From JASHPR01 sp963808705 (GTDB lineage Bacteria > Actinomycetota > Actinomycetes > Streptosporangiales > Streptosporangiaceae), in the NCBI GenBank assembly GCA_963808705.1, contig CAWEHB010000008.1:124001-188000 (forward strand): a stretch of 64,000 nucleotides of DNA, written 5' to 3'. Numbering within the stretch: the first letter of the stretch is position 1; each line of letters starts with the position of its first letter. Below, piece by piece: positions 53,721 through 62,150 of the stretch. The notes under the pieces were generated by a model. It had not been told where the DNA came from. It did not search any database and saw only the letters and a list, made by a program, of their open reading frames with translations. The translations under genes were made by a program, and so were the position numbers.

Positions 53721-53990
53721 ATGATGAGCACTCAGACGGCAGAGGCAACGGCCCACGGTGCGTTGCGGTATCAGCTGGACACAGGGCTGGGGGAGCTGAC
53801 CCCGGCGGAGCGGGCCCACGCCCGCTCCGGGGACCAGATCGCCATCGCCGCCTACCTGGGTGGTTCAGACGTGTTCGACCAGGCCATCACCCGGTGGCTG
53901 CCGCCTACGCCGACCAGAACGAGCGCGACCACCAGGCTCTTGTTGACGCCGTCGACTCGGGGCGGCTCACCGCCGGCCGCGACACGTGAG
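53721..53990 (+). pseudogene. chimera of MSTQTAE head and DUF2252 tail
   Basis: Starts like the 35461 gene (MMSTQTAEATAHGALRYQLD...LTPAE) behind AGAGAGGAACCG. It then continues as the C-terminus of a DUF2252 protein (ARSGDQIAIAAYLGGSDVFD), shifts frame after AITRW and ends as AYADQNERDHQALVDAVDSG with a stop near 53990. Confidence 0.65.
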
Positions 53991-54031
53991 ATCACTGGCT
54001 GGCCGGGCAGCAGTGTCAGGAGCAGGAGGCG

Positions 54032-54694
54032 ATGACGGCTGAACCGCCGGACAGCCCGGTCACCGAGGCGGTTCGCAGCCTGGAGGTGCGCTGGATCTTC
54101 CCGGGCCAGCTGCAGGCTGCGGTGGCCGGATGGTTCGGGCGGTTCCCGGCCCGGACGGAGTCACGCGAGGACACCTACCTGCTGGATCCGCGGTTGCCCG
54201 GGCTGTCGGTGAAGGTCCGCGGGGGCGCGGCGCTGGAGGTGAAGGCCTACCGCGGGAGCCCGGGGATCCTGGAGGTGGCGGGCCGCGCCCGCGGACACCT
54301 GGAGTCCTGGCACAAGTGGTCCTTTCCCTTCAGCCCGCTCAGCCCCGGCAGCAGGGACCCGGCCGGCTGGCAGCCGGTACGCAAGAGGCGGCGGATCAGC
54401 CGGTTCTGCTCGCTAGCCAGCGGGCCGGTCGTGGCGCCCGCCACGGGGCTGAGCCAGGAGCCGCGGTGCGAGGTAGAACTCACCGAGGTCCACACCAGCG
54501 GCCAGGACTGGTGGACCCTGGGCTTCGAGGCGACCGGCCCCGCCGATCTGCTCCGCAGCACACTCCAGGCCACCGCCACGCTCGTGTTCGCCCACCCCCT
54601 GCCCGGTGGCGCGGAACCCGGCCCGGATAAATCCAGCTCCTATGCCCAATGGCTCGGCCAGCAGCCGGGCGCCGACGGTGACGCCGGCGCCTGA
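54032..54694 (+). CDS. CYTH-like conserved hypothetical protein
   Basis: A 220-residue protein with an excellent AGGAGGCG site. VRWIFPGQLQAAVAGWFGRF, EDTYLLDPRLPGLSVKVRGG, LEVKAYRGSPG, WHKWSFPF and CEVELTEVHTSGQDWWTLGF alternate strands with basic/acidic residues, as in CYTH/triphosphate-tunnel enzymes, though the ExExK signature is not evident. The C-terminal part is reused in the 35461 chimera and in a fragment at 61830-61923. Confidence 0.65.
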   Translation: MTAEPPDSPVTEAVRSLEVRWIFPGQLQAAVAGWFGRFPARTESREDTYLLDPRLPGLSVKVRGGAALEVKAYRGSPGILEVAGRARGHLESWHKWSFPFSPLSPGSRDPAGWQPVRKRRRISRFCSLASGPVVAPATGLSQEPRCEVELTEVHTSGQDWWTLGFEATGPADLLRSTLQATATLVFAHPLPGGAEPGPDKSSSYAQWLGQQPGADGDAGA

Positions 54695-54721
54695 AGACTG
54701 TGCCCGGCGGACGCGAAGGAG

Positions 54722-54832
54722 ATGAGTGCCGTGCCAGCTGACGGAGACCCGCCGGGCCGGCGCCGGTCGCTCGACAAGGGCCGGATCGAATCATTCAGCG
54801 ACGGCATATTCGGATTCGCCGCGACGCTGCTG
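54722..54832 (+). pseudogene. TMEM175/DUF1211 channel, N-terminal fragment
   Basis: AAGGAG, then a start, then DKGRIESFSDGIFGFAATLL, the first helix signature (FSDG) of TMEM175-type K+ channels. It breaks abruptly at the antisense end of a DUF2252 fragment. Confidence 0.7.
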
Positions 54833-55314
54833 GCTCGCGGCCAGCCGCTTGACGTCCCACTCGAACGGGCCCGGCAGGGTCTCGTCGAAATCGTTGACGT
54901 CGAACACCAGGTTGCGCTCCGGCGAGGCGAACGCGCCGAAATTGGACAGGTGCGCGTCCCCGCACAGCTGCACCCGCAGCCCGACGCGGGCGTCGTGGCC
55001 AGGTCGGCCGCCATCGGCAGCGCCGCGCCCCGGTAGAACGTGAACGCCGACACCAGCATCCGCCCGTGCCGCACCGGCACCAGCTCCGGCACCCGGCTCT
55101 TGGCCTGGCCCAGCAGCAGCCCGACTGGATCCCGCTTCCCGGCCGGGGCGAACTCCGCGTGCGACTCCAGCGGGGCCGCCGCCCGGGCGTCCTTACCCCG
55201 GGCCACCCGGTCCGCGCGGCTCAGCCGCTCCACCGTCCCGGTCTGCCCCGGACCCCGGCCAGATGCCCGCACGCCAGATCTTCCAGCCACGGCATCCTCA
55301 GTCTTAACCGTCAT
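54833..55314 (-). pseudogene. DUF2252 protein, N-terminal fragment
   Basis: GGAGGG, then ATG 55314, then a sequence like the intact 59230-60702 protein (LSRADRVARGKDARAAAPLESH, VPVRHGRMLVSAFTFYRGAA). A one-base deletion near 54977 shifts the frame, and the gene ends at the WDVKRLAAS region. Confidence 0.78.
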
Positions 55315-55450
55315 GGCCACTCCCTCCGGGCCGCAGCGGGGCGAATACGCCTCGGTGCCGGGCACCCCACACGATCTTGAAGGCCTCCACGGCGTCGTCC
55401 CGGCTCGCGTAACTCGCGCCCGCCAGAACCATTGGTGTGCTGGGATCCAT
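55304..55450 (-). pseudogene. N-terminal stub of a DUF1269-like gene
   Basis: GGAGCAATTC-ATG and MVLAGASYASRDDAVEAFKIVW resemble the head of the DUF1269-like proteins of this island. After 34 residues it runs into the leader of the DUF2252 fragment. Confidence 0.55.
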
Positions 55451-55589
55451 GAATTGCTCCTTCACCGATGCGGCATCGTCTTGATGCCGTCCGATTGCCC
55501 TGATAGGGCGTGGCGTCTCGCCGGACCTGGCGTGCGACTTCGCACTGCCCTGGTGCTGTTGTCCGGTGAGCCCCGTGGCGTCAGTCATG

Positions 55590-55801
55590 CCCGGCGGGGG
55601 GTGACCTGGCCACACCCAGATCGGGTCCGCTGTCGGGGCGGCCGGGAGGAATTCAGCAGCCCGCAAGGACCGGCGGCGGCGGACCGTGACGACGCGTCAC
55701 CGCGGCAGCGGTGCGGGGAACGGAGGCCAGGGTCGGCTGGATTACCGCGCCGTACCATCCCCGGACGACGCGGGAGGATCTAGAACGTTAGGCGTTGCCT
55801 G
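55590..55801 (+). repeat. LuxR 3'-flank element, copy 2
   Basis: Counterpart of 50715-50925, downstream of LuxR gene C. CACCC-N5-GGGTc at 55613-55627. The rest of the 55451-55801 gap has no gene. Confidence 0.7.
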
Positions 55802-58429
55802 TCAGGGCAGGCCGAGCAGGCGGGCCCGCTCGACGGTCTCGGCGCGGGTGGAGACCCCGAGCTTGGCGTAGATGCTCTTCAGGTGCGCCTTGACCGTGTT
55901 CACCGACATCAGGCATTCGCGGGCGATCTCGGCGTTGGTGAGGTGAGAGGGCAGGTACCGCAGCATCAGCAGTTCCCGCTCGGTGAGGATCACCGCCGGC
56001 TGGCGGGTGCCGCGGGAGGGGCGAGGGGAACCCAGCGCCACCGACAAGCTGGTGCCGGACTCGGTCCCGAGCGATTCCGCGGCCGCCCGGGCCAGGCGGG
56101 CCACCGCCGGGCCTTCTTCGAGGAAGACCCGGACCAGCCGCTCGGGGGCCGCGAGCCCGGCCGCCCGCCTCACGTGCTCCCCGGCGTCGTCACCGGAGTC
56201 GATGGCGGCCCGGGCCAGCAGCAGCTCACCGGCCAGCCGGTCGCGCATCGTGCCGGGGGCCGCCCGCCCGAGCCGGGCCCTGACCGCGTCGAAGCGGCCG
56301 CGGGCCAGGTCCAGGCGAGCCCGCAGCAGCGTGTGCGCCGGGCTGTCACCGGGCAGCGCAGCGATCAGTTCCTCGGCCTGGCGTGCCTCGCCGGCTTCCA
56401 GGTGCCAGCGGGCGGCGACCGCGTCGACCAGGCGCCGCAACGCCGATCCCGGCAGATGCTCGATGACCTTGCCGGCCTCGCGCACGGTGGCGAACACGTC
56501 GTCCCAGTCGTCCAGCGCGGCGGCCACCCGCGCCTTCTCCAGCTGGAGCAGGACCTGGTAGACGCGGGCAAACGGGTTGGCCTGAAGGATCTGCTCCAGC
56601 CGCCGGAACGCCGCGATCGCCTCCGCGATCTCGTTGCGGTCGATGCGAACTCCCGCCACAGCGAGATGGGCGTCGACCGCGCCCAGGTGGGTGTCGACGC
56701 CGAACGCGCCAGCCGCCTGCAGGCTAGCCGTAGCCTGGCGTTCGGCTTCGCAGAGCCTGCCGTGCCGCAATGCGATGCGCGCGGCCAGCGCCGGCGCGAG
56801 CACCAGCGCCGCGATCTCATCGCCCGGGCTGCCCGCACGCAGAACTGAGGCGGCCTCGCCGGGCTGATCGGTCAGCAGGTAGCCGCGGACCAGGTTCATC
56901 CGCCCCCGGGCGCCGGCGACCCCGAGCTCTAGGCCCGCCTCGGCCGCCTCGACCGCCCGGCGGCCGGCGTCGATCTCGTCACCCGCCCCGGCGGTGACCG
57001 TGAAGGTGAGTAGCCGGAGCGCGTCGAGGGTGGCGACGTCCTGCGCCCGTGCCTGGGGCTCGTCACTGATGCGCATCTGGGCGCGCTGGAGCCAGGCGTG
57101 GGCCTCGGCCACCTGGTTGGCCAGCCCGAGCGTCAGGGCGTAGGTGAGCATCCGGGAGGCTGATTCGGTCACCAGCTCGCGCGGGAACAGGTTGACGAAT
57201 GCCGCGATGCCCGGAATGTCGGTCACATCAGCACGGCGGTACGCGGCCTCGAACACGATCGAGAAGGCCCGGTCAGTATCACCGGCCGCGAGCAGGCAGC
57301 GGACCGCCCCGGCGACGTCGCCCCGCGTCTGCAGGATCCCGGCGGCGAGGCGATTGAGTTCTTGCGCTTCTTCCGGCCGGTGCGTCTGCAGCTCGGAGCG
57401 CAGCATCTCGGCCATGAGCGGGTGATACCGCCAGGTGTCCCGGCCCGGGCCCGTCGCCATCACGAACTGCAGGTCGGCTTCCATCCGCCGTAGCACGTCC
57501 GCGCTGTCGCTGCGCCCCGACAACGCATCACACAGCTCGGCATCTAGCACATCGGCGACCGAAGTCCGCAAGAAGAACTCCGACAGCTCAGCGGGGGCGC
57601 GATGGAGCAGCTCGTCGGCGAGCAGATCGGCCACCATCGGGGTCCGCCCCGAGAACTCGCTCACCGCGGCGGAGAGGTCAGCGCGGTCCTTGAGCCCGGC
57701 GGCGGCCAGCCGCAGGCCAGCCACCCAGCCCTCGGTGTGCCGCCACAGCGTCTCGACCTGACTGGTAGTGAGGCGGTGCTCGCCGAGCGCGGTGAACAGC
57801 TCGGCGGTCTCGGGCAGCGTCAGCGCTAAGTCGCGCTGGCGGATCTCGGCGAGCCAGCCCCGGCCCCGCCAGCGGCTGACCGGCAAGCGGGGGTCGGTCC
57901 GGCTGGTCAGCAGCATCCGCGAGCCTCGGGGAAGGTGCTCGACGACGAAGCCGAGATCCTCGTTGATCTCCGGGCTCCCAAGGTGATGCACGTCCTCGAT
58001 CACCAGGACAAGCGGATCGGTGACGGCCGACCACGCGGTCAGCAGGCGGCTGAGAAACTCCGACGGCAGCCGATGCACATCAGTTGCCGCCTCAGCGGCC
58101 TGGGCGAAGGCACCCGGGACCGCTCGCCCCAAGCCGAGGGCGAACGTGAGCCAGAAACGTTCCGGCCGGTCGTCGTCGGCATCGAGGGTCACCCATTCCC
58201 GGGCAACCGGGTCCAGGGTCTCGAACCACTGGGCCACCGATACGGTCTTCCCGGTGGCCGGGCCGCCGGTCACCAGCGCGACCCGCCAGTCAGGCTCGGC
58301 CAGAACCTCGCCGAGGCGGGCACGGGGAATCGCCCGGGCCGGCACCGCCAGGCACCCGAACTTCGAGCGCGGAACCGGAAGCGGGCCGCCGCCGGAGACG
58401 GCACCCGCGCGTACATTGCTACCGCTCAC
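55802..58429 (-). CDS. LuxR gene C: MalT-like ATP-binding LuxR-family regulator
   Basis: An 875-residue intact regulator. Walker A TGGPATGKT (54-62), Walker B LVLVIEDVHHL, RMLLTSRTDPRLPVSRWRGR sensor region, a long alpha-helical TPR-like centre and C-terminal HTH LTERELLMLRYLPSHLTNAE plus MSVNTVKAHLKSIYAKLGVS. It is more distant from gene B than from gene A. GTG start with GGGGG upstream. It is divergent from a VTDGTY-family gene across a 361-bp region. Confidence 0.92.
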   Translation of the reverse strand: MSGSNVRAGAVSGGGPLPVPRSKFGCLAVPARAIPRARLGEVLAEPDWRVALVTGGPATGKTVSVAQWFETLDPVAREWVTLDADDDRPERFWLTFALGLGRAVPGAFAQAAEAATDVHRLPSEFLSRLLTAWSAVTDPLVLVIEDVHHLGSPEINEDLGFVVEHLPRGSRMLLTSRTDPRLPVSRWRGRGWLAEIRQRDLALTLPETAELFTALGEHRLTTSQVETLWRHTEGWVAGLRLAAAGLKDRADLSAAVSEFSGRTPMVADLLADELLHRAPAELSEFFLRTSVADVLDAELCDALSGRSDSADVLRRMEADLQFVMATGPGRDTWRYHPLMAEMLRSELQTHRPEEAQELNRLAAGILQTRGDVAGAVRCLLAAGDTDRAFSIVFEAAYRRADVTDIPGIAAFVNLFPRELVTESASRMLTYALTLGLANQVAEAHAWLQRAQMRISDEPQARAQDVATLDALRLLTFTVTAGAGDEIDAGRRAVEAAEAGLELGVAGARGRMNLVRGYLLTDQPGEAASVLRAGSPGDEIAALVLAPALAARIALRHGRLCEAERQATASLQAAGAFGVDTHLGAVDAHLAVAGVRIDRNEIAEAIAAFRRLEQILQANPFARVYQVLLQLEKARVAAALDDWDDVFATVREAGKVIEHLPGSALRRLVDAVAARWHLEAGEARQAEELIAALPGDSPAHTLLRARLDLARGRFDAVRARLGRAAPGTMRDRLAGELLLARAAIDSGDDAGEHVRRAAGLAAPERLVRVFLEEGPAVARLARAAAESLGTESGTSLSVALGSPRPSRGTRQPAVILTERELLMLRYLPSHLTNAEIARECLMSVNTVKAHLKSIYAKLGVSTRAETVERARLLGLP

Positions 58430-58790
58430 TCAGCACCCCCGGGCGGTAGATCCCGCCGCTGCCGGGGTCTTGAGCAGCGATACCCGTTAGCACCTACAGT
58501 ACGCGCCGACACAGCGCAGCAAACGTCCAGCCGAGTCGTATAGCGCCTGATCACCAGCGCCAAGGCCTTATTTCCTGGCCGTTCGCCTCGGCGGCGAGTG
58601 ACGACATGGGCGTCTTCCCTGGCGTGAACCATCACCACGACCCCATCACGCCGGGCTCTGAGGTGCCAGGGCCGAACGTCCCATCCGGCGTCTTGCCCCG
58701 GGCCCGGGTCATCCCCGCCCAGGCGACGACTAACCGGCGCACCCGGAACGGGTGTGGGCAACTCACCCCGTCCGGCGGTTCCCTGCAAGA
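58430..58790. promoter_or_regulatory. divergent promoter region of LuxR gene C and the small gene
   Basis: No gene inside. The right 150 bp (from about 58650) are homologous to 37085-37221 and to 47950-48075, i.e. the regulator/small-gene spacer is conserved among three loci; it includes GCACCCGGAACGGGTG and GGGCAACTCACCCCG. Confidence 0.6.
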
Positions 58791-59024
58791 GTGACGATCC
58801 CTAGAAATGTGACCGATGGTACCTATGTGATCACCTTCCGCGGTGCCGCTGGTTCCTGGGTGCGGGCAGCCTTCGACGACACGGAGGTAAGCGTGGTGGG
58901 CGATACGACGGTGCTGCGGCGCGCCGGAGCCGACCAGGCCGCCCTGCACGGCCTCCTGCGGAGAATCCAGGACCTCGGGCTCGAACTCCTCGACGTCCAC
59001 CGGGAATCGGCGGAACCGGCATGA
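58791..59024 (+). CDS. small protein, VTDGTY family, copy 2
   Basis: A 77-residue protein: VTDGTYVITFRGAAGSWVRA, TEVSVVGDTTVLRRAGADQA and LHGLLRRIQDLGLELLDVH. GTG 58791 gives the conserved VT(I/R) N-terminus; GTG 58809 is a shorter option. It is divergent from LuxR gene C and is the cleanest example of the regulator/small-protein pair in this subfamily. Confidence 0.75.
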   Translation: MTIPRNVTDGTYVITFRGAAGSWVRAAFDDTEVSVVGDTTVLRRAGADQAALHGLLRRIQDLGLELLDVHRESAEPA

Positions 59025-59229
59025 TGCACGAAGCGACCCAGCCCGCTGCAGGACAGGACGCCGCAGCGCTGCACGGACGACGCATTCAGGCAAGGTAAGG
59101 CGAAATGACGGCCAGCATTGACCTTGCGCGGCAGGCCGACGCGCCGGGCGCCGTGATCTCGCGCGGCCCGGGCGAGACGCTGCAACCCAGGACGGCAAGC
59201 GGCCAACGGGATGCGATCCGGCTGCCGTC

Positions 59230-60702
59230 TTAGATTTCGGTGGTGGCTTCGGCTCTGCCCTCTTTCACGGCGGTCTGGAGCGCGGCGTAGTCGCGTTCGT
59301 TCTGATCGGCGTAGGTTTCGGCGAACTCGGCGATGGCCTGGTCGAACTTGGCCGAGCCGCCGAGGTAGGCGGCCAGGGCGATGCGGTCCCCGGAGCGGGC
59401 GTGCGCCCGGGCCAGGGCCCACCCGCACAGGCCGGCGTACATCGCCAGGCCCTGCGGGAGCAGCTGCTCGATCGGCACGGAGAACTTCCAGTCCTTCAGC
59501 TGGCGGACGTAGAAATCGCGCTCTATCCCGTCGACGGGGTTGGCGACGCGGGTCCAGCCCAGGAAGATGTCGCTCTCGGCCTGCATCAGGTGCTGCCCGG
59601 CCACGGCGCGCTCGCCCTGGTTGGCGTACTGGCTGCGCCCGGCATACGCCGCCAGGACCGACGGCTGGGCCTCCTTGGCCTGCAAGAACAACGGCTCGGC
59701 GCCGTCGCCGGCGTCCATCAGCACGACATAGGCGCGGGTGCCGACGCTGCCGACCCCCACCACCTTGCGGGCCACCTGCATCATGGTGAACTGCTCCAGC
59801 AGGTGCCGGCGGTCCGATTGCAGGGTGCGCCGGTACTTGTCCAGCACGGTGTGGATCAGCTGGTAGATCGCGTCGGCCTGCACGTCGGCGAACAGGTCCT
59901 CGACCGGGACGATCAGCGGCGGGTCGCTGATGATCCGCCGCTGCCCGTCGACCACGGTGGTCAGCTTGCCCACGGCCTTCATGCTGTCGGCGGTGTGCGC
60001 CTTGGCCAGCAACTTCTCGGCGAGCTTGTACCTCTTCGCCTTGACCTGGGACCTGATCTGGGCGATGGCCGGCTCGATGTCCAGGTGGGTGTACCACACC
60101 TGTAGCAACGGCTGCTCGGCGAACTCGCGCATCGCGGTACGGTAACGCTCGGCCCCCGCCACGGCGATCTTGCGGCAGGCCTTGGCGGGGAACCCGTTGT
60201 CGCGCCCGGCCACAATCAAGCTCGCGGCCAGCCGCTTGACATCCCACTCGAACGGCCCCGGCAGGGTCTCGTCGAAGTCGTTGACGTCGAACACCAGGTT
60301 GCGCTCCGGCGAGGCGAACGCCCCGAAATTGGACAGGTGCGCATCCCCGCACAGCTGCACCCGCAGCCCCGACGCGGGCGTGGTGGCCAGGTCGGCCGCC
60401 ATCGGCAGCGCCGCGCCCCGGTAGAACGTGAACGCCGACACCAGCATCCGCCCGTGCCGCACCGGCACCAGCTCCGGCACCCGCGTCTTTTCCTGTTCCA
60501 GCAGCAGCCCCACCGGATCCCGCCCCGTCGCCGGGGTAAACTCCGCGTGCGACTCCAGCGGCGCCGCCGCCCGGGCGTCCTTACCCAGGGCCACCCGGTC
60601 CGCGCGGCTCAGCTGCTCATCCCCCGCAGCCCGCGCCGTACCCCGGCCAGATGCCCGCGTACCAGACTTCCTGCCCGCAGCACGATCAGCTGTCACCGTC
60701 AT
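59230..60702 (-). CDS. DUF2252 protein
   Basis: A 490-residue protein. LVPVRHGRMLVSAFTFYRGA, LQLCGDAHLSNFGAFASPER, VFDVNDFDETLPGPFEWDVK and the C-terminal GWALARAHARSGDRIALAAY are characteristic of DUF2252, distantly kinase-like (GDxHxxNFG and DxNDFD recall the APH/HipA catalytic and metal sites). The function is unproven. ATG 60702 with GGAGGAG is preferred to GTG 60708. Pieces of this gene occur at 53820, 54833 and 61740. Confidence 0.9.
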   Translation of the reverse strand: MTVTADRAAGRKSGTRASGRGTARAAGDEQLSRADRVALGKDARAAAPLESHAEFTPATGRDPVGLLLEQEKTRVPELVPVRHGRMLVSAFTFYRGAALPMAADLATTPASGLRVQLCGDAHLSNFGAFASPERNLVFDVNDFDETLPGPFEWDVKRLAASLIVAGRDNGFPAKACRKIAVAGAERYRTAMREFAEQPLLQVWYTHLDIEPAIAQIRSQVKAKRYKLAEKLLAKAHTADSMKAVGKLTTVVDGQRRIISDPPLIVPVEDLFADVQADAIYQLIHTVLDKYRRTLQSDRRHLLEQFTMMQVARKVVGVGSVGTRAYVVLMDAGDGAEPLFLQAKEAQPSVLAAYAGRSQYANQGERAVAGQHLMQAESDIFLGWTRVANPVDGIERDFYVRQLKDWKFSVPIEQLLPQGLAMYAGLCGWALARAHARSGDRIALAAYLGGSAKFDQAIAEFAETYADQNERDYAALQTAVKEGRAEATTEI

Positions 60703-60711
60703 GACCACTCC

Positions 60712-60900
60712 TCCGTTTCCGTTTCGTCGCTAACGCGTCCTTCAGCGCCGTTGCCGGACATGATCGTGATCAGCGTGTTGTCCAGCTCTCCAAGCCGCCA
60801 CGGGAACGCGATCAGCCGCCCGGCCTGGTGATCGGGGTGCCTCAGGAAACCGGCGAAGACCCCATCATCCGGCCGAAGAGGCGGCGTGCCGCCACAGGCA
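60712..60900 (-). pseudogene. arylsulfatase internal fragment
   Basis: GVFAGFLRHPDHQAGRLIAF and LGELDNTLITIMSGNGA correspond to the middle of large arylsulfatases (normally ...IMSDNGAS). It is joined directly to the leader of the DUF2252 gene. Confidence 0.6.
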
Positions 60901-61088
60901 GCGACGCCCGGCCGGGTACGTCCGGATCGTGGCACGACAGCTCGGCGTCCGCGGCAGCGTCGCCGAGTTCCTTTGTCGTGCGCTCCTCTTCTCGCGATAT
61001 GCGTCCCAGCTATCGCGGAATGCTCCCGCGCTGTTGTCCTGTGAGACGCCATGGCATGAGTCAAGCTCGTTGGGGGGTAATCTCGCCT

Positions 61089-61103
61089 CACCCGGATCGG
61101 GTG
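61089..61103. promoter_or_regulatory. CACCC-N5-GGGTG repeat with LuxR-flank block
   Basis: CACCCGGATCGGGTG, followed by CGCTGTCTCGCTGGCC as in the other LuxR-flank elements. Confidence 0.5.
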
Positions 61104-61240
61104 CGCTGTCTCGCTGGCCGACAGGAAAGGCGCCGCGGACTTAGCGGCTGCCATCGCCTGGGTCATCTTGCCAGCGGGCCGCATAGAAGCCCAGCTCAGG
61201 CCACCGTGGCCCCGGTTCCGGTGACGACGCCGCGGCGCAC

Positions 61241-61446
61241 GTGACGGTCGCGGTCGGCCTCGCGGCCGCCGAGCGCCTGGTCCGGGTCGTCCTCGACGAG
61301 GGCCCGGCGGTGACCCGCCTGGCCGGGCCGCCGCGGAATCACTCGGCACCAGCCCGTCGGTGGCGCAGGGTCCCCTCCCCCGCCCCCGCGGAAGTGCGCG
61401 CCCGCCCACGGCGATCCTCACCGAGCCCGCCTGCTCGGCCTGCTCT
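61241..61446 (+). pseudogene. LuxR C-terminal remnant
   Basis: VGLAAAERLVRVVLDEGPAV and a final LLGL stop match 50345-50714 of gene A with the HTH deleted and several frameshifts. The usual 3' flank follows, including CACCC-N5-GGGTG at 61507-61521. Confidence 0.7.
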
Positions 61447-61506
61447 GACGTGCAAACACCTAGCCCCTCCGGGCAGCCGGAACTCCTCACGGCCAGCGAG
61501 ACAGCG

Positions 61507-61521
61507 CACCCGATCCGGGTG
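61507..61521. promoter_or_regulatory. CACCC-N5-GGGTG repeat (LuxR 3' flank)
   Basis: CACCCGATCCGGGTG preceded by CCAGCGAGACAGCG, in the orientation of the copy at 50890. Confidence 0.5.
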
Positions 61522-61736
61522 TGGCCGGGTCACCCCACACCGAGCTTCACTGACGCCATGGCCTCTGAGCGGACAACAGCGCGGGCGCACAGCGCCGTCG
61601 CACCACCCCCGCAGCGAGCCGCCACGGTACCAGAGGCCCTGTCCTCATCGGCGAACCGGCAGTTCTTCGCCGCCTCACTGAGCAGAAGCCCAGCGAGGGC
61701 ACGCAATGAACTTCTCCTTGCCCATCGAGATCAATC

Positions 61737-61923
61737 GTGCCGCGGCATGCGGATCTACGGCGAGCTGTGCGAGTGGACCCTGGCCCGGGCGCACGCCCGG
61801 TCCGGGACCAGATCGCCATCCCGGGCCCTGCCCGGCGGCGTGGAAGCCGGCCCGGACGACTCCAGGTCCTATGCGGAATGGCTGAGCCAGCTGCTTGGCG
61901 CCGACAGCGACGCCGGCGCCTGA
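61737..61923 (+). pseudogene. DUF2252::CYTH-like fusion fragment
   Basis: MRIYGELCEWTLARAHARSG (DUF2252 C-terminal region) is fused to LPGGVEAGPDDSRSYAEWLS and GADSDAGA (end of the 54032 protein). The join lies at the same HARSGD sequence used in the 53.8-kb chimera. Confidence 0.65.
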
Positions 61924-62150
61924 AGACTGCCTTTGCACGGACCGACCGGCCCGCCGTTCTCCCGGCCACGCCCGGCCGCGTCACGGCACGGGTCACTGGG
62001 CTGCTCACCCGGCCTGGCCCGGGGAACAGGTGCCGGTGGCGCCGTGTTGGCGGTGTGCTCTTGGAGCAGGCCGACCAGGAGCGCCGATCCACTGAGATCA
62101 GCCCGGTCTCGATCTCGAGCACGCCGGCCAGCGGGAACTCGCAGCTGCTA

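Noticed and set aside
60337..60831. Plus-strand ORF near the DUF2252 start as a separate gene
   Set aside because: It is antisense to the conserved N-terminus of DUF2252 and has no ribosome-binding site or motif.
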